Of a DNA stretch of 64,000 nt, positions 57,691 through 64,000 are shown piece by piece. Made by a program: the position numbers and the translations under genes. The DNA lies in NCBI RefSeq assembly GCF_020564935.1, contig NZ_JAJCXB010000005.1, positions 144,887 to 208,886 of the forward strand. Reading direction: 5' to 3'. The notes beneath the pieces are model-generated. The model saw only the letters and a list, made by a program, of their open reading frames with translations. It was not told the origin of the DNA and made no database searches. The first letter of the stretch is position 1. Each line of letters starts with the position of its first letter. Origin of the DNA: Streptomyces pinistramenti (lineage in GTDB: Bacteria > Actinomycetota > Actinomycetes > Streptomycetales > Streptomycetaceae).

Positions 57691-59037
57691 CTACAGCTTG
57701 CTCGCGGCCCGGACGGTGTGGAGGTGGACCAGGACGTCGTAGGCCCGGCCGATGGCGGTCTCGGGCGTCTTGTCGTTCGGGAACTGCGTGCCGACGTTGT
57801 ACGTCGGGCGCGGGATGTCCAGCCACGTGCGGGCGGCGGCAGGGGCCTTGCGCAGGTCGGCGTAGTAGTCGCGGTACCGGACCTGGTCGAGCGTGTGCTC
57901 GTTGGTGCCGGGTCCGGCCGGGCCGACGGTGAACTTCTTCCACTCGCCGCCGAGCGCCTGATCCTTGGAGAGGAAGGACCCCTGGTCGAAGGTGGTGCCG
58001 ATGGCGAGGTAGTCCGCGCCCAGGGTGTCGCGGAGGAACGAGCCCTGGGTCTTCGGATACGTCGTGGGATCGGTGGCCGTGTAGCCGACATGGTCGTCCT
58101 GGGCGGACAGCAGGATCCTGCCGCCGGCACGCCGCTGCCACCATGCCGTGGTCTCGGCCATCACCTGGTCGCGGTAGCGCTCCATGGCGGTCAACGAGTC
58201 CTGATCGTCGGCGTTGAGGGTGAGGAAGGTGTAAGTCTGGGCGATATTGCGGGCGTTCTGGAGGGCGAACTCGAAGTCATCGTCGCCAGGTTTTCCCTGA
58301 CCTCCCATGAATGTGAGCAGTTGCTGTGCCCTGGAGGCGTTCTGCTGCCGTTCCGCGAGCGGTCGCTTCAGGTAGCCGATGGCGTCGTCGAGCGGGCGCA
58401 GGCCGGTGAGGAGCTTGTTCAGCCGCGGCAGGGACTGCGGATGGGTCCGCCGGACGTAGTCGGTCACCGCGTCGAAGACGGGCTCGTCGAGTTTGGGGGC
58501 GCCGATGTCGTCGCCCATGAAGTGGACCGGTCGGTCGGGGTGCCGGCGGTTGTGGTCGCGCATCCACTGGACGAGGGTCACGAATTCCTCACGGTCCCAG
58601 GGGGATCCGGCCATCGTCTCGTGTACGACCTGCCGTGCGTCGCCGTCGCCGTGCTGGAGGTAGTCGTCGATCCGCAGGCCCGCCGACCAGCTGATCTCCA
58701 GGGCGAAGGTGGTGAATCCCTTCCGCTCGACGAGGTAGCGGAAGGCCCGGTCCTTCAGCGCGAAGAACTCGTGCGAGCCGTGAGTGGCCTCACCCAGGCC
58801 GACCACCTTGGCACCACCGACGATCGTCCCGAGGGCCCGCAGGTCGGCCGTGTCGGTGCCCGGCTGGGTCGACCGCAGCGGGTGGGCGATCCGGTCCAGT
58901 GCGCGGACGGGGGCCGGCGCGGTGGCGGACGCGGACGCCGCCGGTGACGCGCACGCGGCCGTCGCGGGGGCCAGCACCGCGGCCAGGGCGAGAGCCGCTG
59001 CCGCGAGCCTCTTCCCATTACCAGCATTGCCGGTCAT
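57691..59037 (-). CDS. Secreted erythromycin-esterase-family protein
   Basis: This 448-residue protein has an N-terminal export signal with a possible lipobox cysteine (ATAAC near residue 29) and an erythromycin esterase/EreA-like domain: VVGLGEATHGSHEFF, FTTFALEISWSAG, DDIGAP and LSAQDDHVGY. EreA-type enzymes open macrolide lactones, but most environmental members act on unknown substrates. Its surface location and its distance from the PTM cluster do not prove a self-resistance role. It is flanked on both sides by recombinase remnants, which suggests mobile origin. Confidence 0.88.
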   Translation of the reverse strand: MTGNAGNGKRLAAAALALAAVLAPATAACASPAASASATAPAPVRALDRIAHPLRSTQPGTDTADLRALGTIVGGAKVVGLGEATHGSHEFFALKDRAFRYLVERKGFTTFALEISWSAGLRIDDYLQHGDGDARQVVHETMAGSPWDREEFVTLVQWMRDHNRRHPDRPVHFMGDDIGAPKLDEPVFDAVTDYVRRTHPQSLPRLNKLLTGLRPLDDAIGYLKRPLAERQQNASRAQQLLTFMGGQGKPGDDDFEFALQNARNIAQTYTFLTLNADDQDSLTAMERYRDQVMAETTAWWQRRAGGRILLSAQDDHVGYTATDPTTYPKTQGSFLRDTLGADYLAIGTTFDQGSFLSKDQALGGEWKKFTVGPAGPGTNEHTLDQVRYRDYYADLRKAPAAARTWLDIPRPTYNVGTQFPNDKTPETAIGRAYDVLVHLHTVRAASKL

Positions 59038-59309
59038 GTGTGATCACTCCTCAACCTGCGTGATGTCAAGCGCTGTTGAGAAGATCATCACGCCCACGGC
59101 AGCCCGGGTGCGCTGGGGCCGGCCCGACACTTTCACGGGGGATAGCCCCAGGACCAGGGCTTCGGGGTCCGGCGCGCTGAGCCCGTGCGAGCCGGGCTCC
59201 CCCTCTCGGGTCGTCCAACTGGTGCCCCCTCACCGGCACTTATCGCCCTGGGACGGAGGTAGCAGTCCGGGGCCTCCAGGGATTCACCGGTGGCCTCGCC
59301 TCTTCGACT

Positions 59310-60060
59310 GTCGCCGGCCCCCGATGAACCCGGCCCGCCGGTGACCGTGTGTGGCCCCCGGAGGCGTGTCGGCTCCAAGTTCCTCCGGCCTCAGCCCCGA
59401 GGCGGGCCGTGGTGACCTGGTGGTGGCCAAGGGCGTCGGTGACGACGGGGGCCGGCATCTCCAGGACCCGCGCGCGGATCGCTGGCGCCCGGCGGGCGGT
59501 GGCGGGGACGCCGAGGTCGCGGACCAGCTCGGCAAGGGCGAAGGGAGGCAACGACCGACCGGCACGTCGGCCGGGGAACAACCCGCGGAGGTCGCGGTTC
59601 GTCGCGGTGTTCATGTTGTCCCGGTTGTCGATACCGGCCAGGAGGAGTGCGGCGAATGGAGCGGGACCGGGGGAGGCGGATCACCGGATCACCGAGCCGC
59701 AGCAGGACTCGGTCGTTGCCGCGATCGGCATCGTCAATGGTCGGCCGGACCACCCGGCTGCAGGGTTGGGCATGGAGCAGGACGATAGCCGCGGCGACGC
59801 GGCTTCGCAGGGGCAGGTTGCCGTCGGTGAGAAGCCGGCCGAGCAGGTCCAGACGGCCTTCCCGGGACAGCGCGGGCGCCCGGCGGGCCGACGGCATCGG
59901 CGGTCGGAATCGCCGTGTGAGCTTGGTGGTCCGGCACCACAGCAGGAAAGGCCGGACGGTGTTCCGGCCGTACTCGTAGTGCTCAACGTGCCAGAGGCCA
60001 AGGAGGAGCGGCGTCGCGCCCGGGATCGGCAATCTCCGCTTGATGTGCAGAGAATTCGGA
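59310..60060 (-). pseudogene. Decayed phage-integrase-like (recombinase) gene
   Basis: On the minus strand, one frame (to about 59700) reads TVRPFLLWCRTTKLTRRF, LLGRLLTDGNLPLRSRVAA, VLLHAQPCSRVVR and RLGDPVIRLP. Another frame continues with NTATNRDLRGLFPGRRAG, VLEMPAPVVTDALGHHQ and TTARLGAEAGGTWSRHASG. Together they follow the order of a tyrosine-recombinase-like family common in Streptomyces, interrupted by a frameshift near 59620-59650. The N-terminal part seems absent. The catalytic set is incomplete, so it is non-functional. Confidence 0.7.
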
Positions 60061-60183
60061 CCAGTTGATCCCTCGATCCCGGCCGGGCCGCTCCGGCAGG
60101 GGAGATGAACTCGTGTGCCTCGTGTGCCGCTCTTCGTTCGGCCCCGGCGCGGCCCGCGAGTTCCTCTGCGCTGTCGTTGCGGG

Positions 60184-60654
60184 TCAGTTTCCGCAAGTGC
60201 ATCCAGCGGCCGCTTCGGTGGGCTCGGCGGCGGGTTCGTTGCTGCAACATGCGTTGCTGTCCAGGGCAGGTGCCTTGCCCATCTGGTCGGCGTCGGCCTT
60301 GACGACGTAGACCTCCCAGGGCTCCTTGCCGGGGCCGTGGACCCAGACCTTGTCCTGGACGGCGTAGCAGCAGGAGGTGTCGTTCTCCTCGAAGGTCGCC
60401 AGCCCCGCTTCCTTGAGGCGGTCGGTGGCCGCGGTGACCTGGTCGGTGGAGTCGACCTCGACGCCGAGGTGATCCAGGCGGGTGGCCTGGCCGGCCTCGC
60501 CCTCGATCAGGACGAGCTTCAGCGGCGGCTCGGTGAGGGCGAAGTTGGCGTATCCGGGGCGGCGCTTGGCCGGCTCGACGCCGAACAGCTTGGAGTAGAA
60601 CTCCACGGACCCTTCGAGGTCGGCGACGTTGAGGGCGAGCTGAATACGGGACAT
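60184..60654 (-). CDS. arsI: ArsI/CadI-family VOC metalloenzyme
   Basis: This 156-residue protein has the VOC fold with SRIQLALNVADLEGSVEFY at the N-terminus, LDHLGVEV, and the tandem cysteines of NDTSCCYAVQDKVWV that bind trivalent arsenicals in ArsI. The C-terminal tail has a second set of cysteines (ACCSN, CTCGN). ArsI enzymes split the C-As bond of organoarsenicals; CadI relatives are metal-induced proteins without proven activity. It is divergent from arsR across 80 bases, so it should be derepressed by arsenic. Confidence 0.9.
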   Translation of the reverse strand: MSRIQLALNVADLEGSVEFYSKLFGVEPAKRRPGYANFALTEPPLKLVLIEGEAGQATRLDHLGVEVDSTDQVTAATDRLKEAGLATFEENDTSCCYAVQDKVWVHGPGKEPWEVYVVKADADQMGKAPALDSNACCSNEPAAEPTEAAAGCTCGN

Positions 60655-60690
60655 GAAGGTCTCCCCGATCTCATTGAATTGATACCTGTC

Positions 60691-60706
60691 GATGCAAGCT
60701 TGCGTC
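60691..60706. promoter_or_regulatory. Palindrome between arsI and arsR, probable ArsR operator
   Basis: A 16-bp palindrome centred on AAGCTT (GATGCAAGCTTGCGTC) has one mismatched pair. It lies in the 80-base divergent promoter gap and is the best operator candidate for ArsR. Confidence 0.55.
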
Positions 60707-60734
60707 TTGAATCGAAGTTCGTCAACATAGAGGC

Positions 60735-61127
60735 ATGTCGAAACAAGAGCTTGAGGTACCCGGCCGGACCGAAGCCTGCTGTCCGGGCCTGCTGGCCGCC
60801 CCGCTGGACGAGGACCAGGCCGTCGAGCTGGCGAAGGTCTTCAAGGCCCTGGGGGATCCGGTGCGGCTGCGACTGCTGTCGATGATCGCCTCCCGGGCCG
60901 GCGGCGAGGTGTGCGTGTGCGACCTGACCCCGGCCTTCGACCTGTCGCAGCCGACGATCTCCCACCACCTCAAGCTCCTGCGGCAGGCCGGACTGATCGA
61001 CTGCGAACGCCGCGGAACGTGGGTGTACTACTGGCTGCTGCCCCGGATGACCGACCGCCTCGCCGGCATCCTGGCCCGCCCCGCCGGACAGCCCCTGACT
61101 GAGACGGCCGCGGGGGCCACCTCATGA
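60735..61127 (+). CDS. arsR: ArsR-family arsenic-responsive repressor
   Basis: This 130-residue winged-helix repressor has VCVCDLTPAFDLSQPTIS, where the CxC in the recognition region is the classical arsenite-binding site, followed by HHLKLLRQAGLI. An N-terminal CC pair (EACCPG) may give the third ligand. It is co-translated with the transporter (ATGA overlap) and divergent from arsI. Confidence 0.95.
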   Translation: MSKQELEVPGRTEACCPGLLAAPLDEDQAVELAKVFKALGDPVRLRLLSMIASRAGGEVCVCDLTPAFDLSQPTISHHLKLLRQAGLIDCERRGTWVYYWLLPRMTDRLAGILARPAGQPLTETAAGATS

Positions 61128-62245
61128 CCGCCGAGACCACCGCGGCGACTGCGGGGCCGGTCGCCGCCCGCCTGTCCTTCCTGGACCGCTTCTTGGCCAT
61201 CTGGATCCTGCTGGCCATGGCCGCCGGCCTCGGTCTGGGCCGCCTCGTCCCGGGGCTCGGAGACGCGCTGGCGACGGTCACCGTCACGGGTGTCTCACTG
61301 CCGATCGCGCTCGGGCTGCTGGTGATGATGTATCCGGTGCTGGCCAAGGTCCGCTATGACCGCCTGGACACCGTCACCCGCGACCGCCGCCTGTTGATCC
61401 CCTCGCTGGTGATCAACTGGATCCTCGGCCCCGCGATCATGTTCGCGCTCGCATGGATCTTCCTGCCCGACCTGCCGGAATACCGGACCGGCCTGATCAT
61501 CGTCGGGCTGGCCCGCTGCATCGCCATGGTCATCATCTGGAACGACCTGGCCTGCGGCGACCGCGAAGCCGCCGCCGTCCTGGTCGCCCTCAACTCCGTC
61601 TTCCAGGTGCTCACGTTCAGCCTTCTGGGCTGGTTCTACCTCTCCGTCCTGCCCGGCTGGCTCGGCCTGCAGCAGACCGGGTTGAACATCTCGGTCTGGG
61701 AGATCGCCCGCAGCGTGCTGATCTTCCTCGGCATCCCCCTGGCCGCCGGGTTCCTCACCCGCCGCCTGGGCGAGAAGGCCAAGGGCCGCACCTGGTACGA
61801 GACGAAACTGATCCCCCGCATCGGCCCGTTCGCCCTCTGGGGCCTGCTGTTCACGATCGTCGTGCTCTTCGCCTTGCAGGGGAACGCGATCACCTCCCGT
61901 CCGCTGGATGTCGTGCGGATCGCACTGCCGCTGCTGGTGTACTTCGCCGTCATGTGGGCCGGTTCCATGGCCCTGGGCAGGGCCGTCGGGCTGAACTACC
62001 CGCGGGCCACGACCCTGGCGTTCACCGCGGCGGGCAACAACTTCGAACTCGCCATCGCCGTCGCCATCGCGACGTTCGGGGCGACGTCCGGCCAGGCCCT
62101 GGCCGGAGTCGTCGGCCCTCTCATCGAGGTGCCGGTGCTGATCGGCCTGGTCCATGTCGCCCTGGCCGCCCGCCGCTTCTTTCCCATCCCCGGCGCCGTC
62201 CCGGCCGCCGAGCCGGCCGGGCCCCAGGAGACCTCCCGTGCCTGA
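61124..62245 (+). CDS. acr3: ACR3-family arsenite efflux permease
   Basis: This 373-residue protein has about ten hydrophobic helices. It contains the ACR3 signatures LPIALGLLVMMYPVLAKV, WILGPAIMF, LARCIAMVIIWNDLACGD with its essential cysteine, and TAAGNNFELAIAV. It exports arsenite driven by the proton gradient. It starts within the end of arsR and overlaps arsC by 8 bases. Confidence 0.96.
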   Translation: MTAETTAATAGPVAARLSFLDRFLAIWILLAMAAGLGLGRLVPGLGDALATVTVTGVSLPIALGLLVMMYPVLAKVRYDRLDTVTRDRRLLIPSLVINWILGPAIMFALAWIFLPDLPEYRTGLIIVGLARCIAMVIIWNDLACGDREAAAVLVALNSVFQVLTFSLLGWFYLSVLPGWLGLQQTGLNISVWEIARSVLIFLGIPLAAGFLTRRLGEKAKGRTWYETKLIPRIGPFALWGLLFTIVVLFALQGNAITSRPLDVVRIALPLLVYFAVMWAGSMALGRAVGLNYPRATTLAFTAAGNNFELAIAVAIATFGATSGQALAGVVGPLIEVPVLIGLVHVALAARRFFPIPGAVPAAEPAGPQETSRA

Positions 62246-62657
62246 CACCCGCCCGAAGCCGTCGGTGCTGTTCGTCTGCGTCCATAACGCCGGCCGCTCG
62301 CAGATGGCCGCCGCCTTCCTCGCCCACCACGCCCAGGGCCAGGTCGAGGTCCGCTCCGCCGGATCCGCCCCCGCCGACGCCGTGAACCCGGCCGTCGTCA
62401 AGGCGATGACGGAGGTCGGCATCGACCTCTCCGCTCAGACGCCGAAGGCGCTGACCACTGAGGCGGTGCAGGCGTCCGACGTGGTGATCACCATGGGCTG
62501 CGGCGACGCCTGCCCCGTCTTCCCCGGCAAGACGTACCTCGACTGGCAACTCGACGATCCCGCAGGCCAGGGCATCGAGGCTGTCCGCCCGATCCGCGAC
62601 GAGATCGAACGCCGGATCTGCGGCCTGCTGACCGACCTCCTGGCCGCCCGCCCCTGA
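62238..62657 (+). CDS. arsC: Arsenate reductase, low-molecular-weight phosphatase type
   Basis: This 139-residue enzyme has the CxxxxxR loop CVHNAGRSQ with catalytic cysteine 14 and arginine 20, and VVITMGCGDACPVFPGK with the further redox cysteines. It reduces arsenate to arsenite for the ACR3 pump, in Actinobacteria often with mycothiol or thioredoxin. GTG at 62238 follows CAGGAG and overlaps the transporter end by 8 bases. Confidence 0.95.
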   Translation: MPDTRPKPSVLFVCVHNAGRSQMAAAFLAHHAQGQVEVRSAGSAPADAVNPAVVKAMTEVGIDLSAQTPKALTTEAVQASDVVITMGCGDACPVFPGKTYLDWQLDDPAGQGIEAVRPIRDEIERRICGLLTDLLAARP

Positions 62658-63069
62658 TCTCGGCAGCGAACGCCGTCGGGCGGCCACTGTCCGCAGCAGT
62701 GGCCGGCCGACGCGCTCGGTCGTTGCGATGTGAGCCGTTTCGATGTGTCTGCGGGAGTCACTGGCTGAGCGAGTTCGCGATGTCAGTTCGTTCTGATGTC
62801 ACCAGGGGACTTGCGGCGTTCGCCTCCCACCCGCGTGACCGCTTTCGGAGCGTCTCTCCCGGCCGCCGTCCGTGGGCCATACCGGTCATCGAGTGCCGCC
62901 GTTCGATGGATACGGCGGTCGGGTCCGACGCGGCTGTCGTCCGGCTGGGACACCTTCCTTGCGGGTGTACCGGGGGATACGCCCCGGCCCGAAGAGGAAC
63001 CCGGTGTCGTGCGGGTTCCGGACCGCTTGCCCGTCGTTCACCTGGGTGGTTGCAGGAAGGACTCTCGAC
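62658..63069. other. 412 bases without a recognisable gene
   Basis: The stretch between arsC and the SDR gene contains no motif-bearing frame. AGGAAGG near 63052-63058 is the ribosome site for the next gene. Confidence 0.35.
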
Positions 63070-63837
63070 GTGTCTGATCCCGTCGTCCTCATCACGGGCG
63101 CGCTTACCGGTATCGGCCGAGCTACCGCCTTGGCTTATGCCCGTCACGGCGCGAGCCTCGTGGTCTCCGGCCGCCACGAGGACGTGGGTGAGCAGCTTGC
63201 CGGAGAACTCTCCGACCTCGGTGCCCCGGCCGAGTTCGTGCGGGCCGACGTCCGCTACGACGCCGATGTGAAGGACCTCGTCGACCGTGCGGTGGCGCGG
63301 TTCGGGCGGATCGATGTCGCCTTCAACAACGCCGGCACGGAGGGAACACCCGGCCCTGTCACCGAGGTGACCGACGAGGCTTACCAGGCCACCTTCGATA
63401 CCAACGTCAAGGGAACGCTGCTGTGCCTGAAGCACGAGTTCCGGGTCATGAAGGAACGAGGCGGCGGCAGCATCGTCAACGTCAGCTCCAACTACGGGTT
63501 GATGGGATACCCGGGGGCGACCTTGTACGTCGGGAGCAAACACGCCGTCGCCGGCATCACCAAGGCGGCCGCGCTCGAAGGCGCCGCGCACGGTATCCGG
63601 GTCAACGCGGTCGCGCCCGGCTACACCCGGACCGCGATGTACGAGCGGTTCACCGGCGACGACACGGCGCGTGCTGCGGTCGATTCGGTGCTGCCCATGC
63701 ACCGGGCGGGTACCCCGGAGGAGATCGCCGAGGCCGTCCAGTACCTGGGTTCCGACAAGGCGAGCTACATCACCGGGCACATCCTCCTTGTCGACGGCGG
63801 CCTGATGGCGGGCGGGCCCCTGTTCCCGAGCTCGTGA
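63070..63837 (+). CDS. Short-chain dehydrogenase/reductase (SDR)
   Basis: This 255-residue classical SDR has VVLITGALTGIGRATALAY (TGxxxGxG cofactor motif), NNAG, the catalytic Ser in VNVSSNYG, YVGSK with Tyr and Lys, and PGYTRTAMY. GTG at 63070 is preferred to the longer in-frame start because AGGAAGG precedes it and the motif begins at the usual residue 7. The substrate is unknown. It is 412 bases beyond the arsenic operon and need not belong to it. Confidence 0.92.
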   Translation: MSDPVVLITGALTGIGRATALAYARHGASLVVSGRHEDVGEQLAGELSDLGAPAEFVRADVRYDADVKDLVDRAVARFGRIDVAFNNAGTEGTPGPVTEVTDEAYQATFDTNVKGTLLCLKHEFRVMKERGGGSIVNVSSNYGLMGYPGATLYVGSKHAVAGITKAAALEGAAHGIRVNAVAPGYTRTAMYERFTGDDTARAAVDSVLPMHRAGTPEEIAEAVQYLGSDKASYITGHILLVDGGLMAGGPLFPSS

Positions 63838-63884
63838 ATCGCGAGGTCGGCGCAGGCCGTGTCGGCCTCGGCGGCTGCTGTTCT

Positions 63885-64000
63885 CCTCGGTCGAGGGCGT
63901 GTTGGTGGAGTCGGTGGAGGTGACCGGCGCGGTCGTCCGGTCGGGGCACGTACGACCGCGGGACGGGCGGTCTGTCCGGTGTGCGGATCCTGGTCGGGCG
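63885..64000 (+). mobile_element. Start of an ISL3-like transposase, probably decayed, running off the window
   Basis: The reading LLFSSVEGVLVESVEVTGAVVR followed in a shifted frame by VCPVCGSWSG matches, in its short pieces (LLFSSVEGV, VESVEVTG, CPVCGSWSG), the N-terminal zinc-finger start of ISL3-family transposases. A one-base frameshift separates the two parts, so the copy may be inactive. The rest lies outside the window. Confidence 0.45.

Noticed and set aside
57691..59037. Erythromycin-esterase-like gene as PTM self-resistance
   Set aside because: It is 17 kb from the PTM cluster, among recombinase remnants, and PTMs lack the macrolide lactone that such esterases open.

Overview
The window is high-GC actinobacterial DNA with GTG and TTG starts, AGGAGG-type ribosome sites and many 4-base ATGA/GTGA gene overlaps. 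It is almost certainly Streptomyces or a close relative. It holds two biosynthetic gene clusters facing each other, then a mixed region of secreted enzymes and regulators, then an arsenic-resistance island with recombinase and insertion-sequence debris. No tRNA, rRNA or CRISPR array was seen.

Region 1 (1-17375, plus strand) is the right part of an NRPS/PKS assembly line that probably continues left of the window. It contains a free carrier protein, a C-A-T module with a leucine code, a KS-AT-ACP protein whose AT has lost its catalytic serine, a second C-A-T module with an unassigned code, a type II thioesterase, an MbtH protein, a free-standing threonine-type A domain, a C-T-C protein for that A domain to load, and a luciferase-like flavin oxidoreductase. 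An atypical LuxR regulator with a TTA codon follows. No terminal release domain is present, and I do not recognise the product.

Region 2 (17410-24006) separates the two clusters. It has a molybdenum hydroxylase operon (2Fe-2S, FAD and Mo subunits plus XdhC) divergent from a TetR repressor with a palindromic operator, and a YciO/Sua5-like gene.

Region 3 (24073-41806, minus strand) is a polycyclic tetramate macrolactam (PTM) cluster in the frontalamide/dihydromaltophilin gene order: sterol-desaturase-like hydroxylase, iterative PKS-NRPS (KS-AT-DH-KR-ACP-C-A-T-TE with an ornithine code), two phytoene-desaturase-like FAD enzymes, an MDR reductase and a P450. Unusual points are a Rieske oxygenase upstream, a perfect 13-bp hairpin just before the P450, a P450 lacking the ExxR motif, and a G-tract cluster ahead of the PKS-NRPS.

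Region 4 (42019-59037) holds a secreted FG-GAP protein, a broken MmyB-type regulator, a VOC protein, a two-component system, GntR and LysR regulators, an MFS remnant, two Tat-exported amidohydrolases, an HbpS/GlcG-like protein, a methyltransferase, a secreted TAP-type peptidase and an erythromycin-esterase-like protein. Two or three GntR-type operator-like palindromes occur here and before the PTM cluster.

Region 5 (57560-64000) contains two decayed copies of a recombinase-like gene, an arsenic cassette (ArsI-like, ArsR, ACR3, ArsC), an SDR enzyme and the start of a probable ISL3-type transposase at the right edge.
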